Shown: positions 16,353 through 24,846 of the stretch, piece by piece
Position numbering within the stretch: position 1 is the stretch's first letter
Layout of the letters: the number at the start of each line of letters is the position of its first letter
Origin: SZUA-430 sp964647355
GTDB lineage: Bacteria; Pseudomonadota; Alphaproteobacteria; Micropepsales; Micropepsaceae
DNA length: 64,000 bases
Assembly (NCBI GenBank): GCA_964647355.1
Contig: CAZYGK010000003.1
Location: 1 to 64,000, forward strand
Direction: 5' to 3'
Notes under the pieces: generated by a model
What the model was told of the DNA's origin: nothing
Databases searched by the model: none
Seen by the model: the letters and a program-made list of their open reading frames with translations, nothing else
Made by a program: the position numbers and the translations under genes

Positions 16353-18416
16353 ATGAAACTGAAGATGACTGTGGCGGCCTTGGCACTTGCCGGGACCGCA
16401 TTGACTGCGGGCACGCTCGCACTGAACGCCTTCGCCAAGGGTGGCGCCACGATCGGCGCCTGGGGCTTCGACATCGCCGCCATGGACAAGGCCGTGAAGC
16501 CGGGCGACGACTTCTTCCGCCACACCGGCGGCACCTGGATGAAGAACACGCCGATCCCGGCCGACCGCTCGCGCTGGGGCTCGTTCAATATGCTGGCCGC
16601 GAAGTCGGAAGAAGACGTTAAGAACCTCGTCGAAGGCGTTGCGCGCCAATCGAACCGCCCAGGCTCGATCGAGCAGAAAGTCGCCGACTACTACAACTCC
16701 TACCTCGACACTTCGAAGATCGACCAGCTGGGCCTAAAGCCGTTCGAAGCCGACCTCGCCGCCATCGCCGCGGTTAAAACCCACGAAGAGCTCGCGTCGC
16801 TCATCGGCCAGCCCGGCATGCCGGCAAATTCGCCCGTCGCGCTGTTCATCGGCCTCGATGAAAAGAACCCGGACCGTTATGCGGTCAATGTCTTCCAGGC
16901 AGGCCTCGGCATGCCCGACCGCGACTACTACCTGAAGACCGACGCCAAGATGGCCGAAACGCGTGCGGCCTATAAGGCCTACGTCGCCCAGATGCTGGGC
17001 ATGGTGAACTACGCGAACGCGGCCGTCGCCGCGGACGCGATCATGACGCTTGAGACGAAGATCGCCGAGATCCACTGGCCGATCGAAAAGCTGCGCGACC
17101 GCGACGCGAACTACAACGCCAAGAACCGCGCTGCCCTAAAAGCGTTCGCACCGGAGTTCCCCTGGGACGCGATCCTGACCGCCGGCGGTCTCGGCGCCCA
17201 AGACCACTTCATCGTCGGCTCGCCTGAGCCGGTGGCGAAGCTTGCGAAGCTGTTCCGCGAAACGCCGGTCGAAACCTGGCGCGCCTATCAGACGTTCCAC
17301 TACGTGAACGCGCAAGCCGACATCATGCCGACCGCGTTCGACGACGCATCGTTCGCGTTCAACGGCAAACAGCTCACCGGTCAGCCGCAAAAGCGCGACC
17401 GCTGGAAGCGCGCGACGATTGCGCTCTCCGGCCAAGCGTTCCTCGCCCCGATGGGCGAGGCCGTGGGCCAGATCTACGTGAAGAAGCACTTCACGCCGCA
17501 AGCGAAGGCGGAGATGAAGAAGCTGGTCGACAACCTCCTGCAAGCCTACCGCGAGCGCATCCAAAACCTCGAATGGATGTCGCCGGAAACGCGCCAGATT
17601 GCGATGCGCAAGGCGCAGACGGTCCGCGTGAAGATCGGTTATCCGGATCGTTGGCGCGACTACTCGAATCTTGAGATCAAGGCGGGCGACGCTTATGGCA
17701 ACCGCAAGCGCGCGGGCATCTGGGACTACACTCGCCAAGTCGCGCGCATCAACCAGAAGACGGACAAAGACGAATGGGGCATGGCGCCCCAAACGGTGAA
17801 CGCCTACTACAATCCGGTGTGGAACGAGATCGTGTTCCCGGCCGCCATCCTGCAGGCGCCGTTCTTCGACGTGAACGCGGACGCGGCCGTGAACTACGGC
17901 GCGATCGGCGGCGTCATCGGCCACGAAATGGGCCACGGCTACGACGACCAAGGCGCGAAGTCGGATGAAAACGGCGTGCTGCGCAATTGGTGGAAGAAGG
18001 AAGACGAGGACCGCTTCGCCGTGAAGGTGAAGGCACTCGCCGCGCAGTACGCGCAGTTCGAGCCGCTGCCGGGCGTCAAGGTCAACGGCGACTTCACCTC
18101 GGGCGAGAACATCGGCGACCTGGGTGGCGTGGCGGTCGGCCTGCACGCCTACAAACTGTCCCTAAAGGGCAAACCCGCCCCGGTGCTCGACGGCTTCACG
18201 CCGGAACAGCGCTTCTTCCTGAGCTGGTGCCAAGTCTGGCGCTCGAACATCCGCGAAGCGGCGCTCCGCCAGCAAGTCACGGCAGACGTTCACTCGCCCG
18301 CCGAATACCGCTGCAACGGCGTCGTGCGCAACGTCGACGAATGGTACACGGCCTTCGACGTGAAGCCCGGCGACAAGCTCTACCTGAAACCGGAAGATCG
18401 CGTCCGGATCTGGTAA
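16353..18416 (+). CDS. M13 family (neprilysin-like) zinc metallopeptidase
   Basis: A 687-residue protein of full M13 length with a signal peptide (about 1-28). Substrate-binding NAYYNP is at about 478, the zinc motif HEMGH near 524, ENIGD supplies the third zinc ligand near 586, and the C-terminus carries RCNGVVRN and closes with the hydrophobic W after VRI. It cleaves peptides in the periplasm or outside. GGGGACAGG precedes the ATG. A rho-independent terminator follows within 30 bases. All catalytic residues are intact. Confidence 0.95.
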   Translation: MKLKMTVAALALAGTALTAGTLALNAFAKGGATIGAWGFDIAAMDKAVKPGDDFFRHTGGTWMKNTPIPADRSRWGSFNMLAAKSEEDVKNLVEGVARQSNRPGSIEQKVADYYNSYLDTSKIDQLGLKPFEADLAAIAAVKTHEELASLIGQPGMPANSPVALFIGLDEKNPDRYAVNVFQAGLGMPDRDYYLKTDAKMAETRAAYKAYVAQMLGMVNYANAAVAADAIMTLETKIAEIHWPIEKLRDRDANYNAKNRAALKAFAPEFPWDAILTAGGLGAQDHFIVGSPEPVAKLAKLFRETPVETWRAYQTFHYVNAQADIMPTAFDDASFAFNGKQLTGQPQKRDRWKRATIALSGQAFLAPMGEAVGQIYVKKHFTPQAKAEMKKLVDNLLQAYRERIQNLEWMSPETRQIAMRKAQTVRVKIGYPDRWRDYSNLEIKAGDAYGNRKRAGIWDYTRQVARINQKTDKDEWGMAPQTVNAYYNPVWNEIVFPAAILQAPFFDVNADAAVNYGAIGGVIGHEMGHGYDDQGAKSDENGVLRNWWKKEDEDRFAVKVKALAAQYAQFEPLPGVKVNGDFTSGENIGDLGGVAVGLHAYKLSLKGKPAPVLDGFTPEQRFFLSWCQVWRSNIREAALRQQVTADVHSPAEYRCNGVVRNVDEWYTAFDVKPGDKLYLKPEDRVRIW

Positions 18417-18442
18417 GCCGCAACAGCAAAGCGAACAACGAA

Positions 18443-18469
18443 GGGGCGCCTCACCGGCGCCCCTTTTTT
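18443..18469 (+). terminator. Rho-independent terminator after the M13 peptidase
   Basis: Perfect stem GGGGCGCC / GGCGCCCC around a TCACC loop followed by TTTTTT, 26 bases past the stop codon. Confidence 0.9.
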
Positions 18470-18473
18470 CTTC

Positions 18474-18572
18474 CTGGGACCGCGGGCGGCCCCGCCCGCT
18501 CTTCGCTGAATCCGAACGCGCGGTGCGTTGAAGATGCTGCCAAGAGCGGGCGAGGACGCCCGCGGTCCCAGG
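18474..18572. repeat. Palindromic repeat, family B, intergenic copy
   Basis: The arms match those inside the primase/helicase gene at 1875-2000 almost base for base over about 32 bases; only the loop differs (36 bases here). It abuts the end of the LLM oxidoreductase gene and sits just after the M13 terminator, between two convergent genes. Confidence 0.85.
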
Positions 18573-18575
18573 GAT

Positions 18576-19805
18576 TTATCGATTGACCTGCGCCTGCGCC
18601 ACCGACGCACGCACGACAGGGATTTCGTGATCCGCAAGCGCCGGCATCCGCTTCTTGCGCGCGAGCGCCGCTTCGATCGCGGGCTTGAGCCGCGCCACCT
18701 TCGCGGCCTCGCGCTCAGCGGCTTGCGCCTTGAACTCGCCCATCACCTCCGCCGCAAACAGCTCCAGCGACGCGCAGATATGCTCGTGCTTGTTGCGCCC
18801 CGCCTGCTGCATGAAGATCACCTGATCGACGCCGCTCTCCTGAAACGCGCGCAGGTGCAAGCGCATATCGTCCGGCGTGCCGATCCCCGCCCCCGCCGGC
18901 GCGCGGTTCGCGGCCGCCGCCAACTCCTCCGTCCGGTTGCCCCGCAGCGCAAGATACTCGCCCCACAGGTTCGTCCGCCCCGGCACCGTGTCGCGCGCGA
19001 CGAGCGCGTTCAGCGCATAGCCGAAGAACTCGAACCCCTCGTGCCCGCGCCTAATCGCCTCCGCCCGATCGTGATGGATCGAGAACGACGACACCATCGC
19101 GATGTTCGCATTCACGCTATGCCCGAGCGGCACGCATTCGTCCGACGCGATGATGCCGTAATAAATGTCGGCCCACGCGCGCGCCTCCTCCGGATTGACG
19201 AACGCAAACGCCAGCGCCCCGACGCCGAGCCGCGCGGCGACCTTGATCGTGTCCCTGTTCGTGCACGCCATCCACATGGGCGGATGCGGGCTCTGCACCG
19301 GCTTCGGCAGCACGTTGCGGCACGGCATCGTGAAGTACTTGCCCTCGAACCCCGGATAAGGCTCCATCACCATCATATTGGCGACCTGCTCCGCCGCCTC
19401 GATCGCCATCGCGCGCTTCTCCTTGGCCGGAATATGAAACCCGCCAAGCTCAAGCCGCGTCGCCCCCTCGCCGATCCCGAAATCAACGCGCCCATCCGAC
19501 ATAATATCGAGCGTCGAAAGCGCCTCCGCCGTCCGCGCCGGATGATTGTAATTCGGGATCACCTGCCGGATGCCATGCCCAAGCCGTATCCGCTTCGTCC
19601 GCGCCGCAGCCGCAGCCAGGAAAACCTCCGGCGCCGAAGAATGCGAGTACTCGTCAAGAAAGTGGTGTTCCACCTCCCACGCATAATCATACCCAAGCCG
19701 ATCCGCGAGCTCGACCTGCGCCAAAGCCTCATGAAACAACCGCCGCTCGTCACCGGGCGCCCAAGGGCGGGGCAGCTGCATTTCGTAGAACACGCCGAAT
19801 TTCAT
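18576..19805 (-). CDS. LLM class flavin-dependent oxidoreductase
   Basis: A 409-residue luciferase-like monooxygenase: N-terminal MKFGVFYEMQLPRPW, AWEVEHHFLDEYSHSSAPE, GHGIRQVIPNYNHPARTAE, DFGIGEGATRLEL and the HPPMWMA strand are all typical of the bacterial-luciferase TIM barrel that binds FMNH2 or F420. It likely oxidises a small organic substrate with a flavin reduced by a separate reductase; the substrate is unknown. It stands alone, with a repeat at its 3' side and the AT-richer island beyond its 5' side. Confidence 0.88.
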   Translation of the reverse strand: MKFGVFYEMQLPRPWAPGDERRLFHEALAQVELADRLGYDYAWEVEHHFLDEYSHSSAPEVFLAAAAARTKRIRLGHGIRQVIPNYNHPARTAEALSTLDIMSDGRVDFGIGEGATRLELGGFHIPAKEKRAMAIEAAEQVANMMVMEPYPGFEGKYFTMPCRNVLPKPVQSPHPPMWMACTNRDTIKVAARLGVGALAFAFVNPEEARAWADIYYGIIASDECVPLGHSVNANIAMVSSFSIHHDRAEAIRRGHEGFEFFGYALNALVARDTVPGRTNLWGEYLALRGNRTEELAAAANRAPAGAGIGTPDDMRLHLRAFQESGVDQVIFMQQAGRNKHEHICASLELFAAEVMGEFKAQAAEREAAKVARLKPAIEAALARKKRMPALADHEIPVVRASVAQAQVNR

Positions 19806-19952
19806 AGAAGAGCCTCAATATCGCGATGAGGCAGTATGGGCACTTGGGCAGTGGAATGACAATCGCGTGGATCATGAGCGCTTTTGCCTGTCGCCCTGGC
19901 CAAAATTATGCGAATCTAGTAACTCGAACTGTCGCCGAAGTGGTGAGAAGAA

Positions 19953-21089
19953 ATGACAGAGTTCTCCACTTTCTATAGTGCCGTCAAACCAAAAGACAGA
20001 ACCGATCAATATGTTATCTTGGCAGCGATGTTTGCGCTGAATGCCTTCGAGAAGCCGGTTACCGCCAAGCAGATTGGCGACCTCCTACGACTGCATTTGG
20101 GATCAAACAGCCCAGCCAATGTAAATGCTAGCCTTCGTTCCTACAAAACTTATGTTGCCCCAGCGGAAAAAGGGCCCCCGCTGCGATGGGCGCTCACCGA
20201 CAAAGGCCTTCAACACTTGCGGTCAAGTAGCGGACTTTCGCTTGCGACAGCACGAGATGAAAACGCCTTCGTGTTTGACGTTGGAATAATCTGCGCCCTC
20301 GAACACCCGGAACTCGCCGCTGTTATGGACGCGTTCGGTGGATCAGCGACTTGGGCGGAGGTAGACTACGTGCGCCACGCTCATGTCTATCGTGAAACAA
20401 GGCTAACTACCGCCGCGAAGCAAGAGTTACGAGTCGTCGCGACCACAGCTACGTCCATGGGCCTCACCGCAGCAGCGATCGCCGCAACTCACTTGATATT
20501 GCACTTTCGCCCGCGCCTGCTCGCGATGATTGGAATTGCAGCCGGAACAAGGTCTGGCGGGAAAGAATTTGGAGACGTCTTGGTCGCGGACCCAAGCGTC
20601 GACTACAACTCGGGTAAGGTCGTGCATCTCGAGGGAATTCGAGAATTTCAGCCAGATCCTTATCCTATTGGCCTCCATCCAAGAGTTAGAGCAGTCCTAA
20701 AGAAGTACGGTGGCCAAGCCACTGTTTTCGATGAAATTAGAAAGGGTTGGTCGGGCACCGTGCCGAAGACCGCGAATCGATTGCATGTAGGACCAGTAGG
20801 TGCCGCCGATCAGGTCATTGATGACGCTGAGCGAATATTGGAAATTCAGAGGCACTGGCGAAAGCTAATTGGCGTTGAGATGGAAACTTACGGGGTTTAT
20901 CGCGCAGCATACGAAGCGCCTGAGCCGAAGCCGCGAGTGGTTTCGTTCAAGGCAGTTTGTGACTTCGCCGCCGAGAAGACTGACTCTTGGCAATCATACG
21001 CCGCGTTTATGGCTGCGCACTTTGCGGCAGAATTCCTGCGGCGAGAGTGGTCCACACTCTGGCCCACGACCAACATTTCAAAAGAATAG
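19953..21089 (+). CDS. Nucleoside phosphorylase-like effector with putative wHTH
   Basis: A 378-residue protein. Residues about 110-370 form a PNP/MTA-SAH nucleosidase fold: VGIICALEHPELAAVM at the first strand, MIGIAAGTRSGGKEFGDVLVAD, VDYNSGKV, the GVEMETYGVYRAA ribose/base-binding motif and the closing KAVCDFAAEKTDSWQSYAA helix with the catalytic Asp position. Residues about 20-95 look like a winged helix (AKQIGDLL...WALTDKGLQHL). Such nucleosidase domains are known effectors in bacterial conflict systems that deplete nucleotides, but may also be metabolic. First gene of an AT-richer three-gene cassette; the ribosome-binding site (GAGAAG) is weak. Confidence 0.75.
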   Translation: MTEFSTFYSAVKPKDRTDQYVILAAMFALNAFEKPVTAKQIGDLLRLHLGSNSPANVNASLRSYKTYVAPAEKGPPLRWALTDKGLQHLRSSSGLSLATARDENAFVFDVGIICALEHPELAAVMDAFGGSATWAEVDYVRHAHVYRETRLTTAAKQELRVVATTATSMGLTAAAIAATHLILHFRPRLLAMIGIAAGTRSGGKEFGDVLVADPSVDYNSGKVVHLEGIREFQPDPYPIGLHPRVRAVLKKYGGQATVFDEIRKGWSGTVPKTANRLHVGPVGAADQVIDDAERILEIQRHWRKLIGVEMETYGVYRAAYEAPEPKPRVVSFKAVCDFAAEKTDSWQSYAAFMAAHFAAEFLRREWSTLWPTTNISKE

Positions 21090-21096
21090 GATTAAC

Positions 21097-21732
21097 ATGA
21101 CGGACCAATCCGAGGATATGCCAGCGTGGCTCTTAGCTGCGAACCAAGTCCACTCCGCGTTGAGGACACTGGATCCCGCTGTTCAAGCCCGCGTCCTTTT
21201 GTTTGTAGCCGATATGCTTGGACTCACTCTCGCTGTTGGAAATGCACGAGAAGAGCCTCCAATCAGCAGCCAAACACGAATAGAACCACCCAGCGTTTTG
21301 CACTCGCCCCCGGCGTCGGATCCGGAGAAAGACGAGTACTTGGAAGGAGTGAGTCAGGTCGCCATAAAGTGGATGCGACGAAATGGGATCGAAGCAAAGG
21401 AACTATCAGCGATCTTTAGCTTGGGGATCGACGACATCGACATCATCGCGAAGACCGTTCCAGGCAACAACAAGAAAGAGAAGATGCGATCAGTCATGCT
21501 CTTGAAAGCAGTTGCGGCCTATCTGAGCACGGGCGCTGCGCGCGTAACTCATGAGCAAGCCAAAGAGACTACCATTCATTATGACGCCTATGACGCCACA
21601 AACTTCGCTACCTACATGCGCAGCATGGTCGGTGAAATCGGAGGCAACAAAGAATCCGGATATACGCTAACCGCGAGAGGATTGTCCGGCGCGGCTGAGA
21701 TAATTAAGAGCTACGGCACTAAGCCAGCGTAA
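21097..21732 (+). CDS. Unknown protein in the AT-richer cassette
   Basis: A 211-residue protein, function not recognised. A helical N-terminus (AWLLAANQVHSALRTL, then LLFVADMLGLTLAV) is followed by a polar Pro/Ser-rich linker (about 55-80) and a C-terminal helical block (IKWMRRNGIEAKELSAIF, GIDDIDIIAKTVPGNNKKEK, AAYLSTGAARVTHEQAK) ending in a possible winged helix (YTLTARGLSGAAEII). It begins seven bases after the phosphorylase stop, ATG at 21097 with AGG nearby. It may be a DNA- or protein-binding adaptor between its two neighbours. Confidence 0.65.
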   Translation: MTDQSEDMPAWLLAANQVHSALRTLDPAVQARVLLFVADMLGLTLAVGNAREEPPISSQTRIEPPSVLHSPPASDPEKDEYLEGVSQVAIKWMRRNGIEAKELSAIFSLGIDDIDIIAKTVPGNNKKEKMRSVMLLKAVAAYLSTGAARVTHEQAKETTIHYDAYDATNFATYMRSMVGEIGGNKESGYTLTARGLSGAAEIIKSYGTKPA

Positions 21733-21767
21733 GTTCGAGTCCAGCAACTGCACTTGCCACACCAGCG

Positions 21768-22499
21768 ATGCGCGCGCCAAGAGATCCGACTAACATTGAA
21801 GACGAGTTCGTAGAAGCGATGCGCCCACTTGGAGCTCGTCGTCCCGTTGAGATCGACCCAATTTGTGCCAACACTCACAATGCCGATCTAGTGTTCCCGT
21901 CGGACAACTTGATCTTGGAAATCAAGTGCCTCATTGAGGACCCGCAAGCGTCTCCCGATTTCGAGGAGAAACTCAGCACTCTGTATCGGAAGTGGGCGTC
22001 CGAGGGGCGCGTTCCGATTCTATACGGAACGGCCACGATAAGTACTCACGACCTACCAATTGAATGCGCGAGAGAGCTCCTGCTTCGCCTAAATGGGTCG
22101 GTTCGGGAACATGTTGTCAAGGCGAACGCACAGATAAAGAAAACGAAAGCTGCGCTCGGAATGCAGAACGCGTGTGGCGCGCTCGTCCTGTGCAATAGCG
22201 GAAACCGTACAACGAGGCCAGACGTCCTGCTGCATGGACTCGATCGAATTCTCGGAAACAAGTTTTCTGCCATCAACTGGGTCATCTACATGACGCATGG
22301 ATTGCCCATAAAACTTCCGAACATACCCTTCCCAACCGAAATTTTTGCCAACGTTGTTCGCCGGGGCGGAAAGGCTATGCCCGACGAGCTGTTTGGAAGA
22401 ATCCGAAACGCCTGGTTAGACTACCGAAAGCGTTTTGGAGAGGTTCGCTTCGTAGAGGCAGACGGACAAGAGCGCCTATTTGACATCGAGCACGAGTAG
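21768..22499 (+). CDS. Candidate PD-(D/E)XK nuclease-like protein
   Basis: A 243-residue protein. NADLVFPSDNLILEIKCL (residues about 38-55) has the D...E-x-K arrangement of PD-(D/E)XK nucleases: Asp at the end of one strand, then Ile-Leu-Glu-Ile-Lys in the next. An Ala-rich helix with Cys (GMQNACGALVLC), and a WVIYMTHGLPIKLP strand follow. The remainder is not recognised. It lies 35 bases after the unknown protein and completes the cassette. Nuclease assignment rests on the motif alone. Confidence 0.6.
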   Translation: MRAPRDPTNIEDEFVEAMRPLGARRPVEIDPICANTHNADLVFPSDNLILEIKCLIEDPQASPDFEEKLSTLYRKWASEGRVPILYGTATISTHDLPIECARELLLRLNGSVREHVVKANAQIKKTKAALGMQNACGALVLCNSGNRTTRPDVLLHGLDRILGNKFSAINWVIYMTHGLPIKLPNIPFPTEIFANVVRRGGKAMPDELFGRIRNAWLDYRKRFGEVRFVEADGQERLFDIEHE

Positions 22500-22510
22500 G
22501 GCAAGGATAG

Positions 22511-22912
22511 TTACCCCGGCAACTTCTCGAACGTCGCCACCCCCTCCGGCACGCGGTGGAACGGTTGCTTGTCGCAGGTGTAGATCGCGAGTTTCGGCGT
22601 GAACACTTTCGGGTCGTCGAGCGAGCCGACCTTCAGGATCACCGCCGGAAAGCCCGGCGCGCGCGTCACGATATGCGTGCCGCACTCCGCGCAGAACTCG
22701 CGCGTGACCGGCCGCTCCAGGTCTTTTCGCGAAAACTGCTTCGGCGCGCCCTTCGTGTATTTGAAGCCGGGGATCGGCATCGCCATGAAGAGGTTCGGCG
22801 AGCCGCCCGCGATGTATTGGCATTCGCGGCAATGGCACTGCGCCTGCATCATCGGCTCGCCCTCGGCCTCATAGCGCACCGCTTTGCAATAACATCCGCC
22901 TTCGAGTTTCAT
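22511..22912 (-). CDS. GFA family zinc-binding protein
   Basis: A 133-residue GFA/CENP-V-fold protein with zinc ligands GGCYCKAVRYE, CHCRECQ and FCAECGTHIV. Named after glutathione-dependent formaldehyde-activating enzyme, but most members have unknown roles. GGAGAG precedes the ATG at 22912; longer upstream frames run into the family A repeat and are not used. Confidence 0.88.
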   Translation of the reverse strand: MKLEGGCYCKAVRYEAEGEPMMQAQCHCRECQYIAGGSPNLFMAMPIPGFKYTKGAPKQFSRKDLERPVTREFCAECGTHIVTRAPGFPAVILKVGSLDDPKVFTPKLAIYTCDKQPFHRVPEGVATFEKLPG

Positions 22913-22949
22913 CGGGTCTCTCCAATGGTTGATGGCGGTACTATACCCC

Positions 22950-23099
22950 CTCTCCCCTTGCGGGAGAGGCGATTTTTCGCGTTGAGCGGAAAATCGGTGA
23001 GGGGTCGCTGAGTCTCCGCGGCACCGCCGGTGCCTGCATAGATTCAGCGGACCCCTCACGGTTTTGCTTCGCAAAACCGGCTCTCCCACAAGGGGAGAG
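22950..23099. repeat. Long inverted repeat, family A copy 2
   Basis: Outer arms CTCTCCCCTTGCGGGAGAG and its complement; the internal TTTTTCGCGTTGAGCG, GGTGAGGGGTC and GCAAAACC blocks and the GACTCAGCGACC-like centre match copy 1 at 659-811 in order and spacing. It separates the GFA and DUF4199 genes and lies just upstream of the GFA start. Confidence 0.85.
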
Positions 23100-23108
23100 C
23101 TAGTTGCG

Positions 23109-23648
23109 TTACGCCCGCGCCGGCAAGAACTTCGGCATGCAGAGCAACCCCGCCGAGACCAGCGCGATGATCACGCCGACCGGGAAGATCTCCATGAACG
23201 TGATCCCCATGCGGTACGGCATGTTGGTGTTGTACGCCGTCATCATCTCGTTCATTTCCGTGACGAGCTTGTCGAGCGCCGGGCCGGCGAGCCCCTTGGC
23301 CTTCTCGCCCGCGATGTAGTGGTCCATATAGGCCTTCATGTACGACCCGTCGGTCGCGGCCATATAGACCTCCCACCCGGCCACATAGATGACGCCGGCC
23401 ACGATCGCGATGGCGAGCCCCATGAGGAGCGCGGGCACGAACTTGATCACCCCGCCCAAATCCCGGTCGCGGTACCGCTTCACCCCGAAGAAGATCATCG
23501 ACAGCGCGACGATCATGGTGAGGTAGCCGGTGAAGAGCGAGTTGTCGCTCATCTCCTGGTTGCCGCTGGCCGCGGCGATGAAGGCGATCATGACGCCGAT
23601 GACGATGAGCCCGGCGAACGTGCCGTACAGAAAGATGATATTGGTCAT
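23109..23648 (-). CDS. DUF4199 membrane protein
   Basis: A 179-residue protein with four transmembrane segments (about 5-25, 38-55, 70-92, 145-170) and the DUF4199 hallmarks FFGVKRYRDRDLGG, GVIYVAGWEVYM and a long amphipathic loop with YMDHYIAGEKAKG. Function unknown. It is followed by a VOC protein and a membrane-anchored LuxR regulator on the same strand with gaps of about 115 and 165 bases, a neighbourhood that suggests common control. Confidence 0.85.
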   Translation of the reverse strand: MTNIIFLYGTFAGLIVIGVMIAFIAAASGNQEMSDNSLFTGYLTMIVALSMIFFGVKRYRDRDLGGVIKFVPALLMGLAIAIVAGVIYVAGWEVYMAATDGSYMKAYMDHYIAGEKAKGLAGPALDKLVTEMNEMMTAYNTNMPYRMGITFMEIFPVGVIIALVSAGLLCMPKFLPARA

Positions 23649-23763
23649 TGGGATGTTTGCCCCTCCTTCGGGCGTTGAAGAGGCTCACGAACTACCCGCC
23701 AACGCCGCCAAAATGTATCGTACGAAAGGGTGATTTCGCAGAAATCAGCCGGTTGGCCGACGG

Positions 23764-24243
23764 CTATCCGTGGTCCTTTTCCTCCGGCTCCCACAACTCG
23801 ATCGGATTTCCCTCCGGGTCGTTCAGCTTGGCGAACCGCCCGTTCGGATAGACCTCCGGATTGACCTCGACCGCGATTCCCTTCGCCCGAAGCTGCGCGA
23901 CCATCTTGTCCATGCTGCGCACGCGAAAATTGATCATCCACATCTTGGACGGATCGCCGAAATAGGTCGTGTCCTGCTTGAAGGGCGCGAACACGGTGGT
24001 CCCCGCCTCCTGCCGCCACGGCTGCACGTCGTAAGAGTCCGGCACCTGGGTTATCCCAAGGTTGTCTTCGTACCACTTGGCGAGCGCCTTCGGGTCCTTC
24101 GCCCGAAAGAAGAACCCGCCAAAACCAGTCACCTTTTCCATTGCCTGTTCTCCTAGTGCAGCAAATCCCGCACCCGACGCAGCGACAGCCACCCCCGCAG
24201 AAAGCAAGAGTGCCGCCCGTCGCGTCACATCATCCGGTGTCAT
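23764..24243 (-). CDS. VOC/glyoxalase family protein, possibly Tat-exported
   Basis: A 159-residue protein. Residues 36-159 form a single VOC domain (GGFFFRAKDPKALAKWYEDNLGI, WMINFRVRSMDKM, KLNDPEGNPIELWEPE), likely metal-binding and dimeric. The upstream 34 codons encode VTRRAALLLSAGVAVAASG, a twin-arginine-like signal, and the ATG at 24243 has GGTGGAG in front. A second good start (ATG at 24141 after AGGAGAACAGGC) would give the usual cytosolic VOC form, so two start sites, or export, are possible. Substrate unknown. Confidence 0.75.
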   Translation of the reverse strand: MTPDDVTRRAALLLSAGVAVAASGAGFAALGEQAMEKVTGFGGFFFRAKDPKALAKWYEDNLGITQVPDSYDVQPWRQEAGTTVFAPFKQDTTYFGDPSKMWMINFRVRSMDKMVAQLRAKGIAVEVNPEVYPNGRFAKLNDPEGNPIELWEPEEKDHG

Positions 24244-24274
24244 CGCGCTCCACCTGTCAACTGCAAACCTACCA

Positions 24275-24397
24275 TGTCATGGTCCGCGAAGGCGGACCAC
24301 CCACGACTTGCTACGCCCGACCCAGCTTTGCCCTGAGGAAAGAAGCACCCTGTCACGAAGAAAAGTCGTGGGTGGTCCGCCTTCGCGGACCATGACA
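24275..24397. repeat. Long perfect inverted repeat, family F
   Basis: Arms of about 34 bases (TGTCATGGTCCGCGAAGGCGG... and the complement ...CCGCCTTCGCGGACCATGACA) enclose a loop of about 50 bases. It lies between the VOC and LuxR genes; the LuxR transcript reads through or ends before it. One copy is seen in the window. Confidence 0.8.
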
Positions 24398-24408
24398 ATT
24401 TTTTGTGC

Positions 24409-24834
24409 CTAAGGAATGAGCCGGAGCTCCCGCGCCTTTTGGATCGCCTGGGTCCGCCGCTGCACCTCAAGCTTCTGGTAGAGGTTGGCGATGTGCGTCT
24501 TGACCGTGTTGGGCGAAATGTCGAGCGCCCGCGCGATCTCCTTGTTCGCGTCCCCGGCTGCGAGCCGCTCCAGCATCGTGACCTCCCGTTCGGTCAGGCC
24601 CAACGCCTTCAGCGCCGCCTCGTTCCGCTCGAACGGCCCCGCCACGGTCTTGGGCGTGAGCCTGTTCCCCGCCCAAATGCCAAGGCCCGTGAAGGCCAGC
24701 GCGACCAGCCCGATGTACAGCTCCGGCGCGAACACCCTGACGATGTACTGGTACTGAATCCACTGCAGCACGAACGCCCCGCCGGCCAGGGCGAGCGCAT
24801 AGAGCGCAATCGGTTTCCACATATCCCGCGTCAT
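24409..24834 (-). CDS. Membrane-anchored LuxR/NarL-type HTH regulator
   Basis: A 141-residue protein with two N-terminal transmembrane helices (about 10-24 and 37-55) and a LuxR C-terminal HTH (about 75-137: LGLTEREVTMLERLAAG, ANKEIARALDISPNTVKTHIANLYQKL). No receiver domain. The layout implies a one-component regulator held at the inner membrane. It probably controls the VOC/DUF4199 genes just downstream on the same strand. Confidence 0.85.
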   Translation of the reverse strand: MTRDMWKPIALYALALAGGAFVLQWIQYQYIVRVFAPELYIGLVALAFTGLGIWAGNRLTPKTVAGPFERNEAALKALGLTEREVTMLERLAAGDANKEIARALDISPNTVKTHIANLYQKLEVQRRTQAIQKARELRLIP

Positions 24835-24846
24835 CGCGCCGGAACG

